DNA of 12,103 bases from JBFWIW01 sp050253535. GTDB taxonomy: Bacteria; Bacillota; Clostridia; Oscillospirales; Oscillospiraceae. The notes under the pieces are model-generated. The model searched no databases, had not been told where the DNA came from, and saw only the letters and a list, made by a program, of their open reading frames with translations. The first letter of the stretch is position 1, and every line of letters begins with the position of its first letter. The position numbers were made by a program, and so were the translations under genes. The DNA lies in contig JBFWIW010000077.1 in NCBI GenBank assembly GCA_050253535.1, positions 1 to 12,103 on the forward strand, read 5' to 3'. This document shows, one piece after another, positions 5,351 to 12,103 of the stretch.

Positions 5351-7174
5351 CTATGTCTTTACCTGGTGACGGCGCTCATCGAATTTCTCAGACGCCATGT
5401 TCTGCGTGTGAAGCGTTCCCACGCCATCCTGCGATTCGAGCGGCACGGCTTCTGCGCTGTCTGCGGATTCTTCAGCGTTTTTTTGCCGGGCGATGCTCCT
5501 TTCCAAGGTATGCTTATCTGCATAGGCGACCTTGCGATGGGATTTTTCTTCTACAGCATAAGGCTTGCCGAAGGTGATGCCCCAATCGAGAAACAGCTTG
5601 AGCCGGGTACGCATCGGGTGCGTTCCTGTTTTCATGACAATAAAGTTACCCTTGGGGAGCGATTTTAGCTCGTCAGATGTCATTAGCGGACGCTCCATCA
5701 TTTGCAGTGATTGGCTGGGATCGTTTTTGCCCCGGCTCACGCTTCCGCTCATTACCGTGCGGCTGCCCATTGCCGTTGACAACGCCTCCGCGGTCTTACT
5801 GTTCGGCGCGAAGCCGCCGAAGATGGTCACCTGGCAGTTGTCAACTATGATCTCGGAGCCCTCCTTGCCGTAGTTTTTCTGGAGCTGCCCGAAGGATTGA
5901 ATGATTGGCACCATGGTCATTCGGCGGGAGCGGGAGGCGGAGAATATGAGCTCCAGCGATTCGATGGTCGGGAGCGTGCCCAACTCGTCGCAATAGAAAA
6001 TAACGCGGTTTTTGAGCTGGCCGCCGTTCTCGTCCGCCACCGACAGAATTTCACGGTAGAGCTGCTGGATCATGAGGCTGACCATGAAGTATTTCGTCAG
6101 ATCCTCTTCGGGGAGTACGATAAATATAGCGGACCTTTCGTTACAGAACCTCTCGGCGTCGATCGCCGTGTCGAAGCACAAGACCTGCTCCATTTCTGTG
6201 TCGAGGAACGAATTGAGCCGCGACAGCACGGTGGACAGCACCGACATCATTGCCTGCTCCGCCGAATTGAGGGCCGCGCCCGCGAACCACTTCGCCTTGT
6301 GCTCGGGCGGAAGCTGGTTCATCAGGATTTGAAACTGGCTTCGCCTTTTGTCCTTGCTTGGCTCCAGCAAATCCTGTACCAGCTTAAACACGCTGATGAT
6401 ATGGCGGCAGTCTTGTTCTGTTCCGTCCGGTTGCTTTTCTGGGGGAAGGTATTCCGCCACGAGCAAAATCACAGCGCATAGCAACCCCTCTGCCGCGTCA
6501 TAAAAGAAGGCGTTTTGACCGTAGCTTGAGCTGTCTCCGCTTGAGTTGATGATTGTCTTCGCGATGATTTTCGCGTACTTTTCCGCGCGAGCTTTTGAAG
6601 CCAAGTCGTCAGGGTTTGCGCGGTAGATGTCCATGTACTTATTGACGAGATGGAGCATGTTGTTGCCGTCAGAGCGGGTGGGGTTGCGGAGGTCGATGAC
6701 GGCAATACTGTAGCCATAGTAATCACTGGCGATTGTACCGTAATTGCGAAAGAGATCGCCCTTAGTGTCTGTGCATAGAAAGCTCATGCCCGAGGCGCAG
6801 GCGTATTCCAGATTGGGATACAAGAAAAACGCTGTTTTGCCCACGCCGGACGCGCCGATCATGAGGCAGTGAACGTCGTCAGAATCCACCAGAGCCGTGA
6901 CCTCCTTTTTACGCACATCACTGCCGAGAATGATACCCTGCGTTTCTGGACGATTTTTGCCCTTGCGCCACGCCGCGGCATCGAAGGGAACGCGCTTGTA
7001 GGTTTTTTGTATCTCACGCTTTGTGGCAAAGCGGGCCGTGCCGTGCTGCCCGTCGCCAACGGTTTTAGACTTTATTCCACCAAGCGTGTAGTAATGCGCA
7101 ATCATACTGAGTCCACCGATGGCGATAAACATCACGGCGGCCGCGGCGAGGAGGATATATATTTGTGAGTTCAT
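5351..7174 (-). CDS. VirD4-like type IV coupling protein (conjugation ATPase)
   Basis: A 607-aa protein that would link the relaxase-bound DNA to the type IV transfer channel and drive its export with ATP. The N-terminus has one membrane segment (residues about 5-25, ILLAAAAVMFIAIGGLSM), then a cytoplasmic ATPase domain. Walker A is GASGVGKT at 107-114 and Walker B with the following acidic pair is VIFYCDELG at 391-399. The stretch HGTARFATKREI near residue 44 is also typical of VirD4-like proteins of Gram-positive elements. Many family members have two N-terminal helices; only one is evident here. The ATG at 7174 is chosen because AAGGAG lies 6 nt upstream; the ATG at 7192 would overlap this site. 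It follows the Toprim gene by 19 nt and precedes the winged-helix gene by 10 nt. Confidence 0.92.
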   Translation of the reverse strand: MNSQIYILLAAAAVMFIAIGGLSMIAHYYTLGGIKSKTVGDGQHGTARFATKREIQKTYKRVPFDAAAWRKGKNRPETQGIILGSDVRKKEVTALVDSDDVHCLMIGASGVGKTAFFLYPNLEYACASGMSFLCTDTKGDLFRNYGTIASDYYGYSIAVIDLRNPTRSDGNNMLHLVNKYMDIYRANPDDLASKARAEKYAKIIAKTIINSSGDSSSYGQNAFFYDAAEGLLCAVILLVAEYLPPEKQPDGTEQDCRHIISVFKLVQDLLEPSKDKRRSQFQILMNQLPPEHKAKWFAGAALNSAEQAMMSVLSTVLSRLNSFLDTEMEQVLCFDTAIDAERFCNERSAIFIVLPEEDLTKYFMVSLMIQQLYREILSVADENGGQLKNRVIFYCDELGTLPTIESLELIFSASRSRRMTMVPIIQSFGQLQKNYGKEGSEIIVDNCQVTIFGGFAPNSKTAEALSTAMGSRTVMSGSVSRGKNDPSQSLQMMERPLMTSDELKSLPKGNFIVMKTGTHPMRTRLKLFLDWGITFGKPYAVEEKSHRKVAYADKHTLERSIARQKNAEESADSAEAVPLESQDGVGTLHTQNMASEKFDERRHQVKT

Positions 7175-7193
7175 CTGCAGCTCCTTATACATA

Positions 7194-8147
7194 TTATTTC
7201 ATATTCATTGTGTAGCTTTGCTCATTCGCCTCCGGCTCTGCTGTGACCGCGATCAAATCATCGTTCCAGTCCTTATTCCGCGGAATGTCTCTGTCACAGG
7301 CGTAGCCTCGCTCCGAAAGAGAAGCGGCAAATTTCTTCGCCGCGTTTTGCCCGGCGTTGTCGTTATCAAGGCAAAGTGTGACATTATTGATATGCGTATT
7401 TATTTCCAGTGCTTTCAGCATAGCCTGCTCCGACAGGCCGCAGAGAGCCACATAACTGTTTTCATGCCAGTCCCGTGGATGGAGTGTTATGTATGACAGC
7501 ATATCTATCGGCGCTTCGAAGATATACAGGCGATTGCCTGTACCCAGATAATGAAAGCTGTACGCCGGATCGCTGCCGTCCACGTTGCCCTTATAATTTT
7601 TACCTTCCGTATATAATCCGTGCTTATGCGCGTGACGAGCAACGCCGTGTTCATCGAGTCCGACGAACACGGCGTTATGGTATTCCTTCAAGCCATCCTT
7701 GGATTTTTCACAGCTTTCATACAGAAGCTTTTCCTTTGCGAAGGCGCGGACTATCTCCCCGTCGAGCTGTCTTGTTTTTACAAGGTAGGCGAAAACTCGG
7801 CGCATGTCGCTGTGAGCGCTCGGCAGCTCAAACGTCTTTTTTTGTTTTCTATTTTTGGGTTCAGCCGCACGATAAACTTCACCTTGCTCGCCGCCGAGCA
7901 AGAGTGTTACGGCTTCCGGGAAGCTGAGCTTGTAATACTGCCGGGCGAAGTCAATGGCGTAGCCGCCGCGCTCCGCCGAGTGATCGTACCATTGGTTGCC
8001 GCGCACCGTGATGCTGTGGTCGTCGGCGAGGCGCTTTTCCCGGCCGCTTGGCAGGAGCTTTTCGCCGCGCCTCCTGAGAAAGTCTTCAAGATCAACTCTG
8101 TTGGCGCGGTATTTTTGGTCTTCGGTGAAGTGAATGTATGTACTCAT
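7194..8147 (-). CDS. DUF3991 and Toprim domain protein (primase-like)
   Basis: A 317-aa protein. The N-terminal 100 residues (HFTEDQKYRANRVDLEDFL, then HSITVRGNQWYDH and GYAIDFARQYY) resemble the DnaG-like N-terminal fold of mobile-element primases. Residues about 113-183 fit DUF3991 (MRRVFAYLVKTRQLDGEIV). A Toprim domain follows, with the catalytic glutamate in IFEAPIDML (209-217) and the acidic metal-binding motif LDNDNAG (260-266). Toprim domains bind Mg2+ and handle DNA or RNA phosphodiester bonds; the likely role is priming the complementary strand of transferred or rolling-circle DNA. The ATG at 8147 is chosen because of GGAGGAAGG just upstream; a longer frame would overlap the relaxase gene out of phase. 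It starts 10 nt after the relaxase gene. Confidence 0.88.
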   Translation of the reverse strand: MSTYIHFTEDQKYRANRVDLEDFLRRRGEKLLPSGREKRLADDHSITVRGNQWYDHSAERGGYAIDFARQYYKLSFPEAVTLLLGGEQGEVYRAAEPKNRKQKKTFELPSAHSDMRRVFAYLVKTRQLDGEIVRAFAKEKLLYESCEKSKDGLKEYHNAVFVGLDEHGVARHAHKHGLYTEGKNYKGNVDGSDPAYSFHYLGTGNRLYIFEAPIDMLSYITLHPRDWHENSYVALCGLSEQAMLKALEINTHINNVTLCLDNDNAGQNAAKKFAASLSERGYACDRDIPRNKDWNDDLIAVTAEPEANEQSYTMNMK

Positions 8148-8157
8148 AGCCTTCCTC

Positions 8158-10140
8158 CTACATTGACAGGCTTCGCATACTGTCGTCCTTGGCGTGGCCG
8201 GCCGCCTGTTTTTTCTCGCGGAGCTTTTGCTGACGCTTCCGGTCAATTTGAAGCCCGCCCGAATTGCGTATAGGCGCGCTGTCAGCAAAAATTCGGCTCA
8301 TGTGGTGAAGCAGACGCGTGGCGGTCAGCATAACTGACGGCGAATGCTGCTTATCCATATTGTCGAGAAAAAATTGAGCATAGATATTGCCCTGCGCTGC
8401 CGAGAGCGCAAACCACTTGGCTGACGCTTCCTTGTCATAAGGCACGTCCTCGCCTGTGAGATAGAGCTTTCCGAGCGTATACTGCGCATATTGGTTGCCT
8501 TGCTCTGCCGACGCTGCCAGATAGTGCAGCGCGGCTTCGATATTCTTCGGCGCGTCCTCACCAGATAAGAACAGCTTTCCGAGGCGGTACTGTGCGACAG
8601 GATTACTTTGCTCTGCGGAGCGTGTCAGGTGGTCGACAGCCCTTTCGGTGTCTTTCGGAACGTCCACACCTCTGAGATATAAAACTCCGAGCGCGTAATC
8701 GGCATAAAAATGTTTTTTCTCAGCGGCGAATTCAAACCAGCGCACAGCCTCATTCATGTCCTTCAAGATACCCTCGCCGCCGAGATAGAGCTTGGCGAGC
8801 CTGTATGCGGCGAACTCGTTTCCGCTCTCCGCCGACTGCCGATAAAGCGCGGCGGCCTCGGCAACATCTTTTTCGATCCCGGCGTACTCGTCTCCGTAGT
8901 GATACTGCTTTGCCCGGTTGAAAGCTCTCCAGCCAATTTCCGCGCTCTGTTCCGGTTCCGGTGTGTCGTCGGGTATGTTCTTGTCGGAATAACCCTGTTC
9001 CTCAAAGGTAAATACGCGCTCAGATATATTCAGCGCCTCGCGGATTACCATGTTGCGAATCTGCTTGAAGTCGGCGCATTTAGAAAGCGGGAGCATTTTA
9101 TTCGGTTTATCAGAATAGGTGTTTTCTATCCTCGACTTTAATTCCCACCAAGCGCGGTAGGCTTTTTCGACCCGCTCGTCACGAGCCAGCTCGTCCACAA
9201 TTTTATCCACTGTGTTTTTAAGCTCGGGTTTCAGATAGCCGTACTGCTTCTTGCCGCTTACATATTGCAAGCGATCGGCAAGATGAGAGATGAGCCGCTC
9301 GATTCGCTCGTTTTGCAGCGTTCCGCTTTGCAGTCGCATAATTAATTCACGGGCGACCTCTGCCGCCTGGTCTTTCAGGTCGTCGCGCAGCTCGGTTTTC
9401 TCGGCGTAAAGGGGTATCAGCTCCTGCTTAAATATTTCGTTTGCGAGAGTGGACTTCATTTTTTCGATGCCCTGCTTAGTGAGGTAGCCTTCCTTTGGAT
9501 TTACGCTGTAGCAGACCATGTGGCAATGAGGGTGATGACTTTCGTTATGAAACGCCGCGTACCAACGCAGATTGTCGGGATGGATTTTCATATTCTCGGC
9601 TATCTCAATCGCTTTCGAGGAGAGGAGCGATTTCCATGCGTTTGCGCTATCGAACCCGAGACGGGCGGCGTCCTCGCGGCGCAGAGAAATGATGGGAGTC
9701 CACACATTTCCCGCGTGCTCGGATGTTTCTTTTACGACGCTTGATAATACAAGAGGCGCGTTCCCTGATGTGAATAGTCCGTGCGTACCGAGCCGCTCTA
9801 CGCGGGGGCGGTTGGCGATGTAGTCGAGATATTTTTTACTGTCGCGAAGCTTGGAAAGGTTTTGTTCAAGCGCGATCGTGATAAATTCGGAAGCGTTTTC
9901 ACGGTTCGGCGTATCGCGGTAGTCCTCGTATTCAAAAAGCTCTATGCTGTCAGGGAGCTCGCGGAGTATTTGAGATATGAGCTTCTGTTGACCTTGCGTT
10001 GATTCAAGGAGCGCGTCATTGTCACCTGGTCGCTCAACACCGTCGCGAGTAGCGACGTAGTTCACGAGATTCCCGCGCCGCGCCGCGGCATCTTTGCCGC
10101 CACCCTTGATGTAACCGTTCTTTATTACAATGCGAGCCAT
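8158..10140 (-). CDS. MobP-type relaxase (MobP3-like) with C-terminal Sel1-like repeats
   Basis: A 660-aa protein. Residues 1-250 form the relaxase domain that would cut oriT and attach to the 5' end. The opening MARIVIKNGYIKGG, the block GNLVNYVATRDGVE (likely near the catalytic tyrosine), and the metal-binding histidine motif HNESHHPHCHM (198-208) support this. Residues 280-380 are helical linker. About 407-586 hold five Sel1/TPR-like repeats of 36 residues, each containing a form of AxYxLGKLYLxGEDVPKD and AxxWFxxSAEQGN. A basic tail follows (residues 634-645, RKRQQKLREKKQ). The ATG overlaps the stop of the ribbon-helix-helix gene as TAATG, so translation is coupled. The Sel1 repeats probably bind another transfer protein. 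Assignment to the MobP3 subgroup is from memory of the family. Confidence 0.9.
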   Translation of the reverse strand: MARIVIKNGYIKGGGKDAAARRGNLVNYVATRDGVERPGDNDALLESTQGQQKLISQILRELPDSIELFEYEDYRDTPNRENASEFITIALEQNLSKLRDSKKYLDYIANRPRVERLGTHGLFTSGNAPLVLSSVVKETSEHAGNVWTPIISLRREDAARLGFDSANAWKSLLSSKAIEIAENMKIHPDNLRWYAAFHNESHHPHCHMVCYSVNPKEGYLTKQGIEKMKSTLANEIFKQELIPLYAEKTELRDDLKDQAAEVARELIMRLQSGTLQNERIERLISHLADRLQYVSGKKQYGYLKPELKNTVDKIVDELARDERVEKAYRAWWELKSRIENTYSDKPNKMLPLSKCADFKQIRNMVIREALNISERVFTFEEQGYSDKNIPDDTPEPEQSAEIGWRAFNRAKQYHYGDEYAGIEKDVAEAAALYRQSAESGNEFAAYRLAKLYLGGEGILKDMNEAVRWFEFAAEKKHFYADYALGVLYLRGVDVPKDTERAVDHLTRSAEQSNPVAQYRLGKLFLSGEDAPKNIEAALHYLAASAEQGNQYAQYTLGKLYLTGEDVPYDKEASAKWFALSAAQGNIYAQFFLDNMDKQHSPSVMLTATRLLHHMSRIFADSAPIRNSGGLQIDRKRQQKLREKKQAAGHAKDDSMRSLSM

Positions 10141-10556
10141 TATTCTTCGCCGCTGTGCTGAAATGCCATCGCGTCGTCAAGCCGTATCCTGCCTCCGGTC
10201 TTTTTTACCTCGGCCACGCACCGAGCGCGCAGGCGGCGGAGCTCCTCATCGCCGACCTTCATATTCGCGGCTGTAAGATGCATCAGCATATCGGTTTCGA
10301 CCGAGAGCCTGAACAGATTATTCGCGATGCGGTTTTCTGTATTTTGAATAACGCCCTCAACGCCGGACATCACCGCTTTGGAAAGAAATGGCGTCGTGTC
10401 TTTTACGCTGAGATAGCTGATGTAAAAATCGACCGCCTTTTCAACAAGCTCGCTGCGGCTTTTACAGTTGTCCTTCTGGTAGGTCGCGTCAATAGCTTCT
10501 ATTGTCTCGGGATACAGCCACACGACGGTTCTCTTTTTGTTTTCATTGCTATGCAT
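10140..10556 (-). CDS. Ribbon-helix-helix relaxosome accessory protein (MobC-like)
   Basis: A 138-aa protein. Residues about 8-50 form a ribbon-helix-helix: the strand KRTVVWLYPETIEAID is followed by two helices with SRSELVEKAVDFYISYL. Such proteins bind DNA as dimers. Next to a relaxase, they usually bind oriT, help the relaxase nick, and repress the operon promoter. The C-terminal part (65-120, NTENRIANNLFRLSVETDML) is helical and may oligomerise or contact the relaxase. The ATG at 10556 is supported by AAGGAGG at 7-nt spacing. A much longer frame reads upstream through the repeat-rich non-coding region and is rejected. It overlaps the relaxase gene by one base. Likely binding sites are the AGGTGGTYG-type repeats upstream. 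Confidence 0.85.
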   Translation of the reverse strand: MHSNENKKRTVVWLYPETIEAIDATYQKDNCKSRSELVEKAVDFYISYLSVKDTTPFLSKAVMSGVEGVIQNTENRIANNLFRLSVETDMLMHLTAANMKVGDEELRRLRARCVAEVKKTGGRIRLDDAMAFQHSGEE

Positions 10557-10695
10557 AGAAAATCCTCCTTGTTTTGGGTACAACCACCTTGAGGTGACCG
10601 CAAGAAAGTCCGTATTTTCTGGGTAAATATCAAATCGCGACCACCATGGACAGCACCAGGCGCGAATTCCGACCACCTGACCGAAAGCGCGAAAA

Positions 10696-10714
10696 CGCCC
10701 AGCACTGCTGGGCG
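10696..10714 (-). terminator. Strong hairpin with T-run on the minus strand (terminator or oriT stem)
   Basis: Arms CGCCCAGCA and TGCTGGGCG are a perfect 9-bp inverted repeat around one base. On the minus strand the stem is followed by TTTTCGCG. This is a plausible intrinsic terminator for transcripts coming from the DUF6103-like gene, although the T-run is short. It could equally be a structural stem of oriT. Confidence 0.4.
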
Positions 10715-10722
10715 AAGTGGAC

Positions 10723-10749
10723 GGCAGGGGTCGCTTGCGACCACCTGCC
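10723..10749. repeat. 12-bp bulged hairpin in the candidate oriT
   Basis: GGCAGG plus GGTCGC pairs with GCGACC plus CCTGCC across a TT loop, with one unpaired A (10743). One CGACCACC motif copy is embedded in the right arm. Relaxases commonly recognise such a stem next to the nick site. Confidence 0.6.
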
Positions 10750-10933
10750 TTTCTCCTGCACATTTTTCGACCGGGGGGTTCACTCGTATATTGTGCCGGA
10801 AGCGCTCCCGGCAGCGCGTCTTCAACGTTCCCGCACAAATCGCCGACGTTGCGAATTATGGTGTCAGAGGTATACCGAGCCGCCTGGTTTGAACAAACGG
10901 TACACAGGGGCACACAGGGCGGCAAGCGGCGGC

Positions 10934-11170
10934 TTACAGCTCCGGCCGGCTTTTGGTTGTTTCCTTTTTGGGAGCTGACGGTCGAGCTTTGCTATCCGTA
11001 CCGCACTCGTCGATGTACTCGCGGACGGCGGCGGGAGCGTACTTTTCATAGATTTTCTCAAGCGCTTCACCCAGATCCCGCTCTAGGTCGGCGTCCTTTT
11101 TGCCCATGTAATACTTGATTGCATTCAGCTTGTCTTCTTCAATTTTTATGATCAGCGATACTTTTTTCAT
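10934..11170 (-). CDS. DUF6103-like small protein of conjugative elements
   Basis: A 78-aa protein starting MKKVSLIIKIEEDKLNAIKY. The order of a short strand (VSLIIKIEE), then two helices (KLNAIKYYMGKK and LERDLGEALEKIYEKYAP), then VREYIDE resembles a ribbon-helix-helix-like fold. It matches what I recall of the DUF6103 family found in Firmicutes ICEs. The tail is charged and probably disordered (SKARPSAPKKETTKSRPEL). The ATG has an AGGGAG site about 12 nt upstream, a little far. It lies 18 nt after the DUF6329-like gene and directly borders the candidate oriT, so a DNA-binding role at oriT is possible but unproven. Confidence 0.7.
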   Translation of the reverse strand: MKKVSLIIKIEEDKLNAIKYYMGKKDADLERDLGEALEKIYEKYAPAAVREYIDECGTDSKARPSAPKKETTKSRPEL

Positions 11171-11188
11171 ATTTTTCTATGTCTCCCT

Positions 11189-11791
11189 TCACCGCATAGT
11201 CGGGCCTGCCGGTTGTTTCTCCCGCCAAGGCTCGTCGCGGCAGTCTTCCGACAGTTCGGCGCAAAGCCCTTTGTTGAAGCTCATTTCAATAAAATTATCT
11301 TCTGCCGCGACGCTTTCAAGCAAATCGTTTATTTTAAGCTTCTCGAGAAGAAGCGTGCCGATTCCGTTGCCCGGTGCGACCTCCATGCCATATCGTCCTT
11401 CAATTTCGTCAAAGCCGATACGGCAATAATCGCCGTCCGTATTTTTCAGGCCGTCCTCGATAATTCTGTCGGCCAGCTTCTGTATCTGTGCTTCAAAATA
11501 TGGCTTGTAGCCGGGCAGCCACGCGGAATATCTGGCGTATGAATACCCTTGGCCATCTACCAGAATTCCGTCGTCCGAGCCCTCGCTCAACACGAGCAGG
11601 GTATGTCGCGTGCCGTTATTGTCAATCCCCATAGCGTCAATATGACGTTCAACTATATCGCTGTCACACATTAGCCTGTTGCTGAAGGTCAGAAATTCCG
11701 TATGCGGCAGTATTTCCACAGCTGATATTACGGCGTTGTCGGTGTTGAAGCTTGTTGCCTTGCGTTCAAAAATGGCTTTAATATTAAGCAT
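11189..11791 (-). CDS. DUF6329-like hypothetical protein of conjugative elements
   Basis: A 200-aa protein starting MLNIKAIFERKATSFNTD. The block VISAVEILPHTEFLTFS, then DAMGIDNNGTRHTLLVL and DGQGYSYARYSAWLPG, recalls the DUF6329 family that accompanies ICE conjugation genes; its function is unknown. It has no signal peptide or membrane helix and appears cytoplasmic and acidic. The ATG follows the stop of the peptidase gene by three bases, and the GGAGG site lies inside the end of that gene, so translation is coupled. The family name comes from memory and is less certain than the coding call. Confidence 0.75.
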   Translation of the reverse strand: MLNIKAIFERKATSFNTDNAVISAVEILPHTEFLTFSNRLMCDSDIVERHIDAMGIDNNGTRHTLLVLSEGSDDGILVDGQGYSYARYSAWLPGYKPYFEAQIQKLADRIIEDGLKNTDGDYCRIGFDEIEGRYGMEVAPGNGIGTLLLEKLKINDLLESVAAEDNFIEMSFNKGLCAELSEDCRDEPWREKQPAGPTMR

Positions 11792-11794
11792 TAT

Positions 11795-12103
11795 TCATTC
11801 CTCCGTTATGTAAGTGATGTACGGGATCTCCAGCCACGCCGTCCAGCCTCGGTCGGCAAGCTGTGTTTTGACCACGCCGTATTTCGTGCCCATCGCTTCG
11901 ATGACCCCGCCGTTTCCGATGTAGATCCCGATATGTCCGTCGTGCCAGACGGCGAGTCCAGGCGTGTCAGGCATGGACGAGATATCTCCCTTGACCTCGG
12001 CGTATTGATACATTTGGTTCGCTCCGATGTCCGGCATACCGTTCGTAGCGTAGTCGATTGTGAGCGTGCCGGGGTTGAGCCAGCCATAGCCCTTGATGAG
12101 CCC
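11795..12103 (-). CDS. NlpC/P60 (C40) cell-wall peptidase, C-terminal part
   Basis: The right edge of the window cuts the gene; 102 residues of its C-terminus are visible. They begin GLIKGYGWLNPGT, which would directly follow the D-C-S catalytic cysteine motif of NlpC/P60 enzymes, so the nucleophile lies just outside. The catalytic histidine is in GLAVWHDGHIGIYIGNGGVIEAMG. The visible end is WTAWLEIPYITYITEE. These enzymes cleave gamma-D-Glu-diamino acid or similar bonds in peptidoglycan peptides. In Gram-positive conjugative elements, such CwlT-like hydrolases open the wall for the transfer apparatus. It is the first visible gene of the minus-strand operon. Confidence 0.88.
   Translation of the reverse strand, partial: GLIKGYGWLNPGTLTIDYATNGMPDIGANQMYQYAEVKGDISSMPDTPGLAVWHDGHIGIYIGNGGVIEAMGTKYGVVKTQLADRGWTAWLEIPYITYITEE

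Larger units (their letters stand above)
10557..10933. other. Candidate origin of transfer (oriT) and operon promoter region
   Basis: This 377-bp non-coding region lies just upstream of the relaxosome genes, where oriT of mobilisable elements is usually found. It holds four copies of a CRACCACC motif (10581-10588, 10638-10645, 10670-10677, 10738-10745). It also has two strong hairpins (10696-10714, 10723-10749), a GCCGG/CCGGC pair around 10795-10812, a CAACGT/ACGTTG pair (10823-10828, 10846-10851), and a 10-bp-spaced ACACAGGG pair (10902-10909, 10912-10919). Such dense structure without a gene is what an oriT plus ribbon-helix-helix binding sites would look like. The nick site cannot be named from the sequence. 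Confidence 0.55.

Noticed and set aside
5897..6481. A 194-codon open frame on the plus strand, antisense to the VirD4-like gene
   Set aside because: It is a mirror of GC-rich coding on the minus strand, has no family likeness or good ribosome binding site, and the minus-strand gene has clear Walker motifs.
7620..8273. A 217-codon plus-strand frame antisense to the Toprim gene and the relaxase end
   Set aside because: It spans two well-supported minus-strand genes; its length is explained by their base composition.
10557..10925. N-terminal extension of the ribbon-helix-helix gene to 10925
   Set aside because: The extension translates repeat-rich DNA into low-quality Cys/Arg/Pro-rich sequence, while a strong ribosome binding site marks the ATG at 10556.
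10557..10933. CRISPR-like array in the repeat-rich region
   Set aside because: The repeated motif is only 8 bp and spacing is irregular (57, 32 and 68 bp); there are no cas genes.

Overview
The window looks like chromosomal or metagenomic DNA from a Gram-positive, anaerobic Clostridia-type bacterium (Oscillospiraceae/Lachnospiraceae-like). The reasons are strong AGGAGG-type ribosome binding sites, TTG and GTG starts, and a set of conjugation genes typical of integrative conjugative elements (ICEs) in gut Firmicutes. No rRNA, tRNA or CRISPR array was seen. All family names rest on reading the translated sequence by eye; no database search was run.

Positions 1-1990 are GC-rich. A secreted or lipoprotein-like gene (cut by the left edge) and a 100-aa hypothetical gene run on the minus strand. 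They diverge from a 474-aa plus-strand regulator with an N-terminal helix-turn-helix. The divergent intergenic region (406-565) carries two overlapping inverted repeats that look like an operator.

Positions 2000-4980 are clearly AT-richer. The segment opens with gene debris: a transposase OrfA-like scrap and an arginase-family fragment. Two intact, overlapping plus-strand genes follow: a DUF1538 multi-spanning membrane protein with an internal duplication, and a protein made of two fused PII-like signalling domains. Together they suggest a membrane transport or channel system controlled by a PII partner, comparable in logic to AmtB-GlnK, with unknown substrate. About 0.3 kb of non-coding, AT-rich sequence follows.

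Positions 4988-12103 are GC-rich again, and every gene is on the minus strand. In transcription order (right to left) they are: an NlpC/P60 (C40) peptidase C-terminus, a DUF6329-like protein, a DUF6103-like protein, a 377-bp non-coding region rich in hairpins and repeats (candidate oriT), a ribbon-helix-helix relaxosome protein, a MobP-type relaxase with five Sel1-like repeats, a DUF3991/Toprim protein, a VirD4-like coupling ATPase, a winged-helix protein of HTH_36 type, and a possible 27-aa coupled small protein. Genes are nearly contiguous (TAATG overlap or gaps of about 2-20 nt), as in one mobilisation operon. The peptidase would open the cell wall, the relaxosome would nick at oriT, and VirD4 would pass the DNA to the transfer channel. 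The operon ends near 4.99 kb, where composition changes, so this may be an element boundary or an internal cargo junction.
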